DNA from: Chara braunii
Taxonomy: Eukaryota; Streptophyta; Charophyceae; Charales; Characeae
Direction: 5' to 3'
DNA: 34,186 nucleotides
Assembly: GCA_003427395.1 (NCBI GenBank)
Contig: BFEA01000704.1
Span: forward strand, 194,260-228,445
Shown here: positions 1 to 8,146 of the stretch, piece by piece
Layout of the letters: each line of letters opens with the position of its first letter
Position numbering within the stretch: the first letter of the stretch is position 1
Notes under the pieces: model-generated
Database searches by the model: none
Seen by the model: only the letters and a program-made list of their open reading frames with translations
What the model was told of the DNA's origin: nothing
Translations under genes and position numbers: made by a program

Positions 1-87
<87 letters not shown>

Positions 88-92
88 CCCCC
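1..92. repeat. (CT)n microsatellite with C-run
   Basis: Uninterrupted CT dinucleotides fill bases 1-85 and end in an eight-base C-run. The tract is cut by the window edge, so its full length is unknown. No coding meaning. Confidence 0.98.
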
Positions 93-180
93 ACTTGCCT
101 CCCCTGCCGCACTCCCATTCTCCCCTTCGCTGGTACCAAGCCCCACTATCGGGGGTTTTGGTTTTCATTTCTGTACCTGC

Positions 181-305
181 ACGGCGTGTGCGACACATTT
201 TTTTGAAAGGGAAAAACAAAGTCATTCTCTGAAACACATGCGGCAGCATGTACGACACATTTGTTTGAAAGGGAAAAACAAAGTCATTCTCTGAAACACA
301 CGCAG
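181..305. repeat. 62-bp tandem duplication
   Basis: Two adjacent copies start at GACACATTT (192 and 254), period 62. They share the block TTTGAAAGGGAAAAACAAAG and the following CATTCTCTGAAACACA with only a few differences, so the duplication looks fairly young. No ORF spans it. Confidence 0.9.
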
Positions 306-834
306 CAGTCACCATGATTGCCAATGTCTTCTGCCACTGCACGCTCGTTCAACAGAACCCAACCTCTGTCCCTGCCCAAAAACTCATGATTCGTGCTTCA
401 TGGGATTGAGACCCACTGGAACGACGCTGATAGTCAACTGTGCGCTCAGCGATTCTTTTCAAAAAAAATTATTTCTATCGATCTTCAAACCCTTCGAATA
501 GCCCTCCAAACCAAAAGTTTTTGAGAACCCCAAAGCTGTTGCTTGCAAAATCCCTTTCCCTTCAAAAACAACAGCTCATCGCATTGCTACGAACACCATT
601 CCAACCTATTGATCGAAGACCTGATCGACGACCCACACTGATGTCGCACACTCGGAAATGCTTCGAACGAAAAACTAGTGCTCCCGGTAGTGGGACTTGG
701 TCCCTGGTGCGCTTTATGCTCCTTGCTGTGAGTGTGGAAGATGGTGCTGTGTGACATTGGGTTTTGGTTGGATTATTTTGTTGTTCGTCTGCGTTTCACT
801 GGTATATAGTATTTTAGAAAAAAAAGTTTGAATC
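306..834. other. no recognisable gene
   Basis: This stretch holds an open frame from 440 to 754 on the plus strand (104 codons). It has no domain, signal peptide or composition that I recognise, and its length is within what chance allows in such sequence. I see no RNA gene or repeat here. Confidence 0.5.
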
Positions 835-835
835 A

Positions 836-912
836 GTGCTGGTCCCCGGTTGGACCGGGAGCCTGCCGGTTGGACCGGGCGGTCGACCGGCACAGCAGGG
901 CCCCGGTCGAGT
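836..912 (+). repeat. GC-rich dispersed repeat, copy 1
   Basis: A GC-rich block built from GCTGGTCC, CCGG(T)TGGACCGGG and CCTGCCGGTTG. The same order of motifs recurs at 5248-5310. An internal GGTTGGACCGGG is itself repeated (850s and 874s). It is probably part of a dispersed repeat; no termini or target-site duplication were found. Confidence 0.5.
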
Positions 913-1267
913 CCAGCGCATCACGCTGGGGGGGGGTACGGGGATCCATGGGCGTCAGCGTATTTGCCAAGCCCTTTGGACGCTAGTGACCACTGCGATA
1001 AAAAAACAGGGTGTTTTGAACCCCACTTCCTCGTGTTTTCGTCAACACACGGGGGTCCCGTCTCTAAATGGACTTCGCTAGTTTCAGATTGACACTGCAG
1101 TCTAAGAGACCACAAACCTGCTATAGTGGACAGGTGTTTATGCTCGACCGGAGTGGAGAGGAAGATATGACCAACATGCTTGAGTCCAGGCTTTGCTGTC
1201 TTTATATGCTTCTCAGACATCCCTATTCTGTGGGGAAAAAGTTACGGGTTGAGGTTTCTGCTCATAA

Positions 1268-1477
1268 AATCAGAGTTGCAGTCCGAGGTGCAAGCCCAAG
1301 AATGGACCTTGCTCCACTACATGTATCTGGACAGCTCACGAGGCGAAATACTTTCGGACTGATGACCCACTGTATAAAGGAAAATCAAAAGGCAAGCCAA
1401 AAAACAAAAGGTGTAATGACCCGCCAAAAACACAGACTGGGAACACTGCTGATTTCTGGGATTTGCCAATGGAATGA
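1268..1477 (+). pseudogene. gag-like relic (C-terminal piece)
   Basis: A 69-codon open stretch after an in-frame stop at 1265, without an ATG near its start, ends at TGA 1475-1477. It encodes DDPLYKGKSKGKPKNK, which matches NPLYKGKTKGKP in the gag-like ORF at 4098-4898; at DNA level the two share CCACTGTATAAAGGAAAA. Upstream it is Cys-rich (CSPRCKP...CSTTC). The shared lysine-rich motif suggests a decayed relative of the same retroelement family. The remainder has no recognisable domain. Only about 34 bp are clearly shared between the two sites, so chance or a small shared repeat remains possible. Confidence 0.35.
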
Positions 1478-1532
1478 ATGCCTTGCTGTGATTCCCGCAT
1501 TCTGCTGTGGTCCCAAGTCTGTGTGTATACGT

Positions 1533-1638
1533 GCATGCCTGTCTGAGTGCTTGCCGGTTGTGTGTGTGTGCGTGCCTGCTGGTTTGCATGCCTGTCTGAG
1601 TGCTTGCTGGTTGGGTATGTGTGTGTGACCCGCAAGGG
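1533..1638. repeat. 53-bp tandem repeat, GT-rich
   Basis: Two copies of a unit beginning GCATGCCTGTCTGAGTGCTT (1533 and 1586), period 53, each followed by a GTGTGTGTG tract. Both strands give Cys/Thr/His-rich open frames by virtue of the GT repeats; these are not genes. Confidence 0.85.
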
Positions 1639-2007
1639 TACTTGTTGGTTGCAAGGCCCACCGGGCCGGTACTTACCTGTGGCCGTGACTTTGAAGGGTT
1701 GCAGGGGGGTAAACACGCCGGTAGCGGGGAGTAGGCCCACGGCACTTAGAGGAGCTGGGGAAAAACACTCAAGTAACAGGTAGGCCGAGCAGAAGAAGAC
1801 AAAAAGTTGGCATTTTTTAGAGGCCCAGTAGCGGTAGGTTAGAGGTAGGCCGGTACCAGTCCAAGTAGCCCGGGTCTAGGGCCTGTGCGGACAATAACAG
1901 AGCCTGCAATGATGTTTCCCTCCAAAAAGGGAGGAGGTACCGGTTGCTGGGAGGCCGCTTGGCCTAGGAAGTCACCGCCCAGGAGGCCGGTAGGCCGCTA
2001 TATCTTC

Positions 2008-2030
2008 AGGAAGAGCGGAGAGCTCTTCCT
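2008..2030. other. perfect hairpin, 9-bp stem
   Basis: AGGAAGAGC (2008-2016) and GCTCTTCCT (2022-2030) are perfect reverse complements around a 5-base loop. No T-run follows, so it is not a typical terminator. Its role is unknown. Confidence 0.75.
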
Positions 2031-2199
2031 CATTTGCGGTATGCAAGGATTGGCGTCATGCTGCTGGAGCGCTAGCGCTGGGTGGCTACAGCGCTGGGCG
2101 GAGGTGAAGGTAGCTGGGAGCTCAGCCTGGCTATGGCGAGCAACCCAGCCTGAGTAGGAGGAAGAAGGGGGTAAGGTAGGAGAGTGGCAGGGCACTTAC

Positions 2200-2270
2200 C
2201 TGGCTATGGTGGACACCGTCTTCATCACCTTGTAGGGCGCTGCATCTGGAAGGCCCCAGTTGGGGTAGCG
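2200..2270 (-). other. candidate internal exon, 71 bp
   Basis: On the minus strand a 71-bp open piece lies between a 3' splice-like end (CCTGGTGCAG, 2280-2271) and a strong donor (CAG|GTAAGTGCC, cut after 2200). It reads RYPNWGLPDAAPYKVMKTVS plus TIA and part of a codon, which has the look of real protein rather than repeat translation. An in-frame TGA lies upstream, so if coding, it would need splicing. I do not recognise the family, and neighbouring exons were not found. It may be a chance open stretch. Confidence 0.25.
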
Positions 2271-2447
2271 CTGCACCAGGGCAGCTCGAGGCAGAGTCAG
2301 GCATAGCGGACCAAGTCAAGCAGCGGCATAGCTGCTTTGGGTTGTCTTCTGGACATCAGGGCAGCATCATAGCTGCCTCCCAGTAGTCGGCCATGGCCTA
2401 TGCATGAGAGAGGAGGTTGAAGGAGGGAAGACATAGCCATGGTGGAC

Positions 2448-2463
2448 TTGTTGTTGTTGTTGT
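2448..2463. repeat. (TTG)n microsatellite
   Basis: Short run of TTG triplets in the putative LTR. Confidence 0.9.
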
Positions 2464-2622
2464 GAGTTGAGTCGGCAGTAAGAGGGAACTTCGGATATTG
2501 ATTCTGGTTCATCCATTCATTGTTATTATTATTATTGAGAGAAGAATAAGATTGGTGAAGTGAAGGAGGAGGAGGAAGGTGGAGAGAGAAGGGGGAATTG
2601 TCATTGGTCTTGCTGGTGTACA

Positions 2623-2644
2623 TCTTCTTCTTCTTCTTCTTCTT
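2623..2644. repeat. (TTC)n microsatellite
   Basis: Seven TTC triplets in a pyrimidine-rich context just before the putative LTR end. Confidence 0.9.
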
Positions 2645-2750
2645 TCCTTCTCTTCTGGTCTTTATCTCTTTGCAAGTGCTTTCATTTCTCTCGCAATTGG
2701 GTGGCATTGTCTTTCATTGTGAATTTGCACTTGGGAATTGACCAGGATCG

Positions 2751-2769
2751 TAACAATTGGTATCGGAGG
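2751..2769 (+). promoter_or_regulatory. LTR end and primer binding site (iMet-type)
   Basis: TAACA (2751-2755) is followed by AT and TGGTATCGGAGG (2758-2769). Plant LTR retrotransposons commonly end an LTR in CA and place TGGTATCAGAGC, the complement of the initiator tRNA-Met 3' end, within a few bases. Here 10 of 12 bases match that form. It marks the left end of the internal region of an LTR retrotransposon and predicts minus-strand cDNA priming here. The two mismatches suggest an old or divergent copy. Confidence 0.65.
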
Positions 2770-2804
2770 GGACTTACTTGCTGGCGAGAGGTGTTAGCCA
2801 CCCT

Positions 2805-2854
2805 AACCCTAATTCCGAATTAGGTTAGGGCTAACCTAATCTCGGATTAGGGTT
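2805..2854. other. 50-bp near-perfect palindrome, TTAGGG-like
   Basis: The left arm (2805-2828) begins AACCCTAAT and ends TTAGGTTAG; the right arm (2831-2854) is its reverse complement except for a few central bases, around a 2-base GG centre. Nine bases at each end of the arms pair perfectly. The arms contain CCCTAA/TTAGGG words but not a telomere array. It lies 35 bp after the primer binding site, where retroelement RNAs often carry folded packaging or dimerisation signals. That role is inference. Confidence 0.8.
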
Positions 2855-3299
2855 GGAAGTTAGGGTTAAGTGGGGCAGCGAGGTATGGGGATGCTGCCCC
2901 CAGCTGGTTAGGTCATGTAGGGTCGACATTGGACCCAACTAGGTTGCTTGAGTGAATGTATGGGGTGGCGAGACACAAAGGAGGCTGTTTGGAGTAAGCG
3001 AGAGGGAGTAGAGAGTGAGAGGTACTCGCACCTGGAATCTGGACTTCAGGAAGACACTGAGTGACTTTTGGGCTTCCCCTCAAGAGGGAGACTTGATCGG
3101 AGGCTGCCATATCTGCATCGGATTGCTGCAAGTTGCTACTTTGGTCTTCAGGCATCGACGGGGGATCTGGCTTTGCAACAGGGGTGTAGGGAGGCCCTCT
3201 TAGTCATGCTAGGACACTTCGTGTAGTGGTAGCTAGGGGTCAGGAGGACTTATATGAGAGGGGAGTGACTCGTTATCCATCTTTGGAGGCCGGGCCTCA

Positions 3300-3311
3300 C
3301 AGGTAAGTGCC
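3300..3311 (+). promoter_or_regulatory. strong 5' splice-site-like motif
   Basis: CAGGTAAGTGCC matches the donor consensus (CAG|GTAAGT) fully. The same 12-mer occurs in reverse orientation at 2191-2202 and 7491-7502. In a retroelement leader it could be a spliced-leader donor; it may equally be an exon end of a degraded gene. Confidence 0.4.
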
Positions 3312-3544
3312 GTGTGACCGGGGTAAGCCCGTGGGAGGGTGCTTGGTGCTTCATGGCCTGTTGGGGGTGTGCTGGGTTCTCTTCCTCTTCTCTGCGGTCT
3401 TGGTTGTGGATTGCTTTCTCACCTGATGGATGGATGGATGATGTATCTACTCCAAATGACATACCTTTCTACGGTGCATTGTCTTTTCATTTCTGAACGG
3501 CTGTAGAAGTTCTTGCTGAAAGTTGTCTTTCCTTTCCAGTACAG

Positions 3545-3662
3545 TAGAGGCAGTTTGGGACCGACTTGGTACCCTTATCACGTTGGTCCTGGTCCACGGC
3601 CTACTTGGGACCACTCGGGACCCAGTGGGACCAGGCCCAACGGGACAGGACCTTTTGGGCCC
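3545..3662. repeat. GGGACC-rich block
   Basis: Repeated GGGACC/GGTCC words (GGGACCGACTT, TTGGTCCTGGTCC, GGGACCACTCGGGACCC, GGGACCAGG, GGGACAGGACC) form many short inverted pairs. It resembles the GC-rich repeats at 836 and 5248 in vocabulary, though not in order. Confidence 0.55.
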
Positions 3663-3943
3663 AGATCTGTTGCCGCCAGTGCATTTCTTTGCTGTGCTGG
3701 ATTTGGGGGACATACGGACAACAAGGGCATTCCTTTCAAGGGGATCTTGACTGGCCTTACCGCATGTTAGCACATACTGCCCCGCGTCTGACTCGGCGAC
3801 CATCTGCACCCTCGAAATCTCCATTGCTGCAGATTAGTCTTCTTCGTCTGATTTATTGTGATGCATGTCCCTTGTCAGGTTAGACAAGAGGGGATCTCCA
3901 GCTGATCTGATCGGGCCCGTTCTATAACTCAGACCTCTCTGCT

Positions 3944-3992
3944 GTTTTTTTTTTTATTATTATTATTATTATTTATTATTATTATTATTATT
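3944..3992. repeat. (TTA)n microsatellite
   Basis: T-run followed by TTA/ATT triplets with one interruption, about 110 bp before the gag-like start codon. Confidence 0.95.
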
Positions 3993-4097
3993 CTGCTGCG
4001 TGCCACGCTCTAAGTCCAAATGATTCGCCGCTCCGGCTAGGAGTTCTACCTTCGTCTCTGAGTGGTTTTCTGTTTGTTTCTTTTATCTGAACTATCT

Positions 4098-4898
4098 ATG
4101 TCCGGTATCGAGACGCGTGCGCAGACAGCGAAAAGAGAGGAAAGGGAGAGAGAAGGTGTGCTGTTTGAGAGTGTGAGAAGGGGCAAGAGGAGTGTTCGTC
4201 CAAACGCAAGGAGAGAGCAGACCCGTGTTGAGAGATCTACTGACACCACTTCCTCCGGCATGGCAGACATCACATCTGTCCAATGGCAGGCCATGCTGGA
4301 CGCAGCAGACGAGAGCCAAAAACCGTTCTTTCAAAAGTTGTATGATGATGCCGTACAGAAGGAAAGGGAGGCAGAAGCAGCAGCTAGAGCTACAAGTATA
4401 GCTGCCCAGGAGGCCCTCCTACAGGTCCCGGAAGCCAATGCTGACCAGTTCCTGGAGGGGCTAGCTGCTGCCGTCACAGCCTTGGTTCGACTGCGGAACT
4501 TGGAAGGTCTCGAGGCCCGCGTAACAGCACTTGAGCAGCGGAACCAAGAGCTGCAGGCTAAGGTAATTAGCCTTGAACAGTCCCAGCTGTCTGCCCCCCG
4601 CCTTCCTAACCCTTGGTCTGCTGTAGTCCCGGTCTCTCAATCAAACACAGCCCTCATAGTAAGATCAAGTGGAACCATGGCAAGCGCAGGAACCAGTGCC
4701 AGCTCCTCGAGCGGCAGCACCGGCAGTTCTGCGCTGGTCATGGTCCCAAATGCAGGGACTTCAGCCCAAAACCCACTGTATAAAGGAAAAACAAAAGGAA
4801 AGCCGACTGATGATGCAACGTACAAGGAAACCCGTCAACATATGTCCTTCGGCCTCTGGTATCAATGCTTGATGGCAGAAACCGATACAGAGGCATAG
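4098..4898 (+). CDS. gag-like protein with coiled coil
   Basis: The frame is open from 4062, but the ATG at 4098 (MSGIETRAQTAK) gives a more typical charged start than the hydrophobic MVFCLFLLSELS ahead of it. The product from 4098 is 266 residues: a basic N-terminal third rich in RE/KR, then a helical stretch with a heptad-like segment (NLEGLEARVTALEQRNQELQ and following AKVISLEQ, about residues 131-163), then a Ser/Thr/Gly/Ala-rich linker and a lysine-rich LYKGKTKGKP motif. Position after a primer binding site and leader, with a coiled coil and low-complexity linker, fits a Gag N-terminal region that multimerises. No capsid core or CCHC knuckle is visible, so the assignment rests mainly on context. 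The last 30 codons run into a 76-bp tandem duplication and probably are not native. Confidence 0.5.
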   Translation: MSGIETRAQTAKREEREREGVLFESVRRGKRSVRPNARREQTRVERSTDTTSSGMADITSVQWQAMLDAADESQKPFFQKLYDDAVQKEREAEAAARATSIAAQEALLQVPEANADQFLEGLAAAVTALVRLRNLEGLEARVTALEQRNQELQAKVISLEQSQLSAPRLPNPWSAVVPVSQSNTALIVRSSGTMASAGTSASSSSGSTGSSALVMVPNAGTSAQNPLYKGKTKGKPTDDATYKETRQHMSFGLWYQCLMAETDTEA

Positions 4899-5001
4899 GC
4901 CGAATTTAAATTTAAAAGGCCACGGCCTCTAGTGCCAATGCCCGATGATGGCAGAAACCAATATAGAGGCATACGGCCAATTTTAAATTTAAAAGGCCAC
5001 G
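4848..5001. repeat. 76-bp tandem duplication with AT palindrome
   Basis: Two units, period 76 (GATGGCAGAA at 4871 and 4947), each with GGCCTCT at the start and AATTTAAATTTAAAAGGCC near the end. The second unit contains TTTTAAATTTAAAA, a perfect palindrome, between GGCC words. It overlaps the end of the gag-like ORF and probably truncates it. Confidence 0.9.
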
Positions 5002-5131
5002 GGGTGGTCAAGTAAAGCAGTTTACTTGACCCCTCTGCATAAAGGCCAACCTCCCTGATCCCACCTGACAATATGCCCTCCCCTCTCTGGGGGAACCCCC
5101 AAAAAAAATTGCACCTTCAAAGTTTTATTGC

Positions 5132-5168
5132 GGATTTGGACAGATCTCGAAGAGCGGAGTCCAAATCC
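5132..5168. other. perfect hairpin, 10-bp stem, before A-run
   Basis: GGATTTGGAC (5132-5141) and GTCCAAATCC (5159-5168) pair perfectly around a 17-base loop. An A-run of 18 bases starts at 5174. On the minus strand this reads as T-run then hairpin. Function unknown; it may be an end of a small transposon. Confidence 0.75.
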
Positions 5169-5230
5169 ACCGAAAAAAAAAAAAAAAAAAACCCGAAAAA
5201 TCCTGGGCATTTTTTTCAAAAACTGGTTTT

Positions 5231-5310
5231 CCGGTTCAGCCCCCCTGGGCTGGTCCGAAGCCGGGTGGACCGGGGGAGGTGAACCTGCCGGTTGCCGGCC
5301 CAGCTTGGTT
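5231..5310 (+). repeat. GC-rich dispersed repeat, copy 2
   Basis: CCGGTTCAGCCCCCCTGGGCTGGTCC is followed by CCGGGTGGACCGGGGG and CCTGCCGGTTGCCGG. GCTGGTCC, TGGACCGGG and CCTGCCGGTTG occur in the same order at 840-890. AGCCC/GGGCT forms a small hairpin. Confidence 0.5.
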
Positions 5311-5402
5311 CGAATAGTTGTATGGTTGATAGTACAGTTAATACTTTATATAGATCGAGTGATTGGTGGTTGTGTATAAGTATTCGCTAGATAGGTTCTG
5401 GC

Positions 5403-5444
5403 AAGAAGAAGAAGGAGAAGAAGAAGAAGAAGAAGAAGAAGAAG
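5403..5444. repeat. (AAG)n microsatellite
   Basis: AAG triplets with one GGA interruption, purine on the plus strand. Confidence 0.95.
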
Positions 5445-6055
5445 GTTCTGGCCTTCGTGCTTCGTAGTGATGGAGGCTATGACAGAGTAGGTGGTTCTAG
5501 TCGTGGAGAGAAGAGGGTTTTGTGATTGGATTTGGTTAGACTACCACTACCTTTTACAAGTGAACTCGAAACACCAAAATATGGTATTCCGCAAACTTTG
5601 GAGGCCAGGTGCTACCAGACCAAAATGGCGGGTGGGGCCAACCAAAAACGAAAAAAAAAATCATGCTGGGGATTCAGCAAAGCTTGGCGCACAGGCCTTT
5701 TCTGCCTCGGCAAAAAGAGGCTTAGAGGTAGTCGGGGCTTAACTTGGGGACAGCTTTGTAGATTGTCGCCTGGTGAGCTAGGTGTGGGAACAGTGATCTT
5801 GCTGCGATGGGAGTAGCTTTGGGGGAAGGGGTTGGCCGATGTTTGCCTTGCTCTTTGATCCCTTGGTGATTTCTGTCTTGCTCAATTTTGGGATGTTGGG
5901 CCCCTTTCCTGCTACGCCTCGCTCCCCGCTAATAGACTGGAGCTCTGTCTTCTGCAAAAAAAAAAAAAAAAGGAAACTGAAAAGACAAAAAAGAGTTCTT
6001 TTTTTAGTTTTTTTTTTTGAGCTTTTGTTTTTTGTTTTTCGTTTCTTTTTGAAGT
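5445..6055. other. no recognisable gene
   Basis: Short overlapping open frames (up to 96 codons) without recognisable domains. An A-run (5956-5971) and T-rich stretches (5998-6050) close the segment just before the dispersed repeat at 6056. Confidence 0.5.
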
Positions 6056-6405
6056 CCAGGTTGTTGTAGAGGTTGGAAGCCAGACTATGACAGTCACCTT
6101 CGGTAGTCGGCCATTAGGTTATCCTCATGGTCTAGAGAGGGCCCCATTCCTTATGAGACTCCCTCCCGCCACCGACTCTCATCATTTGTCCCTTGTGCAC
6201 CCCTACTCCCACAATCCTACCTCGGTGTCGACCACTCAGGATTGTCACCCTCCTGTCGTCTCAAGGGGGGTGACCCGACAGGACAGTGGTTGTAGGCACA
6301 AGGGCTAAGCAGGAGCTACCCAGCTCAGTCCTGACTGAAGCACAGTTGGACGTTCCTGTCATATGGGTACTTCGAGCGCTAGGCATGAACATTCTTCTAC
6401 AGGCT
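6056..6405 (+). repeat. dispersed repeat family D, copy 1
   Basis: About 350 bp that align in order with 33125-33458: CCAGGTTG, (C)AATGACAGT-like start, CTCATCATTTGTCCCT versus CTTATCATTTTTGCCCT, GTTGTAGGCAC versus GTTGCAGGCAC, and a conserved right end with CTTCG.G.GCTAGG.ATGAACAT and CTACAGG. Many substitutions show the copies are old. Both follow A/T-rich low-complexity DNA. No reading frame is conserved, so it is likely a non-coding transposable element fragment. Confidence 0.7.
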
Positions 6406-6596
6406 GAATAGGTGGACCCATTCCTATCCCCGCACCCCAGGGTGCTGTTGTATTGCTAGGTATGCAAGGAATATGAGCGAGAGTGATAGACAGAAATCCA
6501 AATTGCAAAATCACAAAGTAGCGCAGATGGTCGTACACCAAGCAGAAAGCACAATGCACTGAGATACAGCCAATAAGAGCAATACAATGAACTCAA
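6406..6596. other. no feature seen
   Basis: Unremarkable sequence between the dispersed repeat and the next open frame. Confidence 0.5.
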
Positions 6597-7190
6597 ATGT
6601 TGACGTCGACACTTTCTCGCGACATCAACATAGTATCTAATGTCGCTCTTCCTGATTGGCGCTCAGCACCCAGCCTATCCTACTCAGCCTACTCTAGCCT
6701 ACACTACGTTCATGCAACAGGACCAGTGTATGTGACGACGTCGCCCATGCAGACTGCCAGCATACACCAGGTGCGTATCTCTCTTCTCTCGCCTCACCCG
6801 GCGACTTCCCACAGTGTGCATCCCCGACATCTGAAGACCATCACCGTCACCCTCTCTGTGCCCAGCAGCCCGGCTATGGCCGCCGTGGGCCCGCTGCCTC
6901 AGCAGCACCCGGGAGGACGACAGTACAACATAGAAGTTCTCTCTATGGCATTCATGGGAAGGAGACTACAACTACAGCCTGCCCCACATAATCACGTGCC
7001 GGGCATGGATCCAAATATTTGTGCATACATCCTACATCGTCCAGGTCATTTCAGGGCTGTTACCTTTGTGGATAATTCATGGACTCTATGGGACAATGGC
7101 GGTAGGGTGCACACGGTGGGAAACATTAACTCTGTCTCTGTCTATCACCAAGCAGTAGAACATCACTCTGTCTGGTGCATCCATCGATAA
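6597..7190 (+). CDS. ORF with Josephin/papain-like C-terminal half
   Basis: A 197-codon frame. Residues about 106-170 read (G)RQYNIEVLSMAF, then MDPNICAYIL, then GHFRAVTFVDNSWTLWDNGG. This follows the pattern of the second half of Josephin-type deubiquitinases: a G-x-Y/F-x-V/I-x-V-(L/I)-x-x-A helix start, a D-P region, a beta strand ending in the catalytic His, and a Trp strand with an Asp/Asn about 15 residues later (here His151, then Asp166/Asn167). The N-terminal half with the catalytic Cys is not visible in the upstream frame, which is low in structure; GTGCGTATC at 6771 and CCCAG at 6861-6865 could bound a short intron. It may be a gene fragment, a 3' exon of a split gene or part of a transposon-borne protease. 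Assignment is by pattern only and could be wrong. Confidence 0.3.
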   Translation: MLTSTLSRDINIVSNVALPDWRSAPSLSYSAYSSLHYVHATGPVYVTTSPMQTASIHQVRISLLSPHPATSHSVHPRHLKTITVTLSVPSSPAMAAVGPLPQQHPGGRQYNIEVLSMAFMGRRLQLQPAPHNHVPGMDPNICAYILHRPGHFRAVTFVDNSWTLWDNGGRVHTVGNINSVSVYHQAVEHHSVWCIHR

Positions 7191-7884
7191 CAGTATGCCG
7201 CAGGAGAGCAATCCAGCTGAACCACCTCGTTCCCCTCGTTCCCTGTGCATGGCCAGGCAGAGAGTCCTCCCTGTGTAGATCGGACGGATTCTGCCATGGA
7301 CAGTGAAGGGGCCCCTCCAGAGGACGACGGCTGTGCCATCCCTTTCTGCCGTCATAAACATCGGTTCGGTTAGCATGCACACGACATAGTCTTTGCTCTG
7401 AACACTATGAAGGGATCTTCACTGCCAGCCTCTGCCGCGAAAACTGTAATCCTATCCTCAGTTCCTGTGACGAGAAATTGGAGCAAGAGAGGCACTTACC
7501 TGGCCTTACCTCATGATGCTCCCATGAGAAGGGGAACAGCAGGTTGCTTCTGAAGGCTGGTATTGCCCGCATTGCATTGACCGGTGTGCTTCTTCATTGT
7601 GCCAGACTGATATTGCGTTGGGGAGCGACTTCGCATATTTGCGAGCGGTGTTGGTTGGGAAGAGAGATAGTGGCTTCATCATTGGTAAAGGGCTGGGGCG
7701 ATGATTGCGGAGGTGGCGATAGGTGGGATGGAGTGTCCATAGATCAAAGGGGAAATGCGAGAAAAGACCTTGTATCAATTGACTAGTATTTTGAGTTTGT
7801 CCTCCTCTTCGTACTTGTGGTCTTCCTTTGACATGACACTGGTCAGCTCGCCTACCTCGTTGCGAATGTCATTCAGTGAGCATT
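7191..7884. other. no clear gene; U1-like blocks at 7494-7645
   Basis: No coding sequence is supported. GGCACTTACCTGG at 7491-7503 is the complement of a perfect donor site and also resembles the U1 snRNA 5' end; further short matches to U1 in the right order follow (see findings). Everything else appears unremarkable. Confidence 0.35.
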
Positions 7885-7994
7885 GTAAGTTTCATGCATG
7901 ATGTTGATGGTACGAGCTTCTTGGAGTTGGGTTGCATTACATATATAAGAAGATTACTAATTTCTTTGTTGCTGCTAACATGTTGCTGTTGCAG
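7885..7994 (+). other. candidate 110-bp spliceosomal intron
   Basis: GTAAGT at 7885-7890, CTAAC branch-like site at 7975-7979 and TTGCTGTTGCAG ending at 7994 form a textbook plant GT-AG intron with a T-rich body. The flanking exons are short; a further donor-like CAG|GTATGA lies at 8068-8076. It could be a 5' UTR intron of the gag gene that starts at 8147. Confidence 0.4.
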
Positions 7995-8146
7995 GTCAAA
8001 CCTTTTCAGGCTTTTCCACTTTGGGCTTCTTCAAAGGACATTGAGAGTTGAGGTGTATGAAGCTGCACAGGTATGACTGGCGACGTCCTATGATTGTTGC
8101 CTACAGTGAAAAGTAGTGCGGAAATCTCGAGCAAAACAGGCTTAAG

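Larger units (their letters stand above)
1639..2750. other. unassigned, possibly LTR sequence
   Basis: No gene with recognisable homology. The stretch is rich in TAGGCCGG/GGCCGGTA motifs and in GA and GGA runs toward the right. It lies directly before a primer binding site (2758-2769), so its right end should be the 3' end of a 5' LTR. I could not find the LTR start or a second LTR copy in the window. Confidence 0.4.
2870..4097. other. retroelement leader, no gene seen
   Basis: Apart from the sites listed separately I see no coding region here. A strong plus-strand 5' splice site lies at 3300-3311, GGACC-rich repeats at 3545-3662 and a TTA microsatellite at 3944-3992. Open frames on both strands up to about 125 codons show no recognisable domain. 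Confidence 0.45.
2756..5001 (+). mobile_element. truncated LTR retrotransposon (leader and gag)
   Basis: The element is defined by the primer binding site at 2758, a leader of about 1.3 kb with a long palindrome, and a gag-like ORF starting at 4098. No protease, reverse transcriptase, RNase H or integrase motif was seen to the right; instead a 76-bp tandem duplication and GC-rich repeats follow. No 3' LTR was identified. The right limit is therefore arbitrary. It could be a deleted autonomous element or a non-autonomous gag-only element. Confidence 0.45.

Noticed and set aside
1317-1745. Minus-strand open frames of 134-142 codons
   Set aside because: Their His/Thr/Ala-rich content comes from translating GT-rich tandem repeats; no domain or splice context supports them.
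2191-2330. U1-like RNA beginning at ACTTACCTGG (2194)
   Set aside because: Beyond the 5' motif no further U1 block follows in order, unlike at 7494; the donor-site reading on the minus strand is simpler.
2801-2870. Interstitial telomere array
   Set aside because: CCCTAA/TTAGGG words occur as an inverted pair, not as a head-to-tail array of at least three perfect units.
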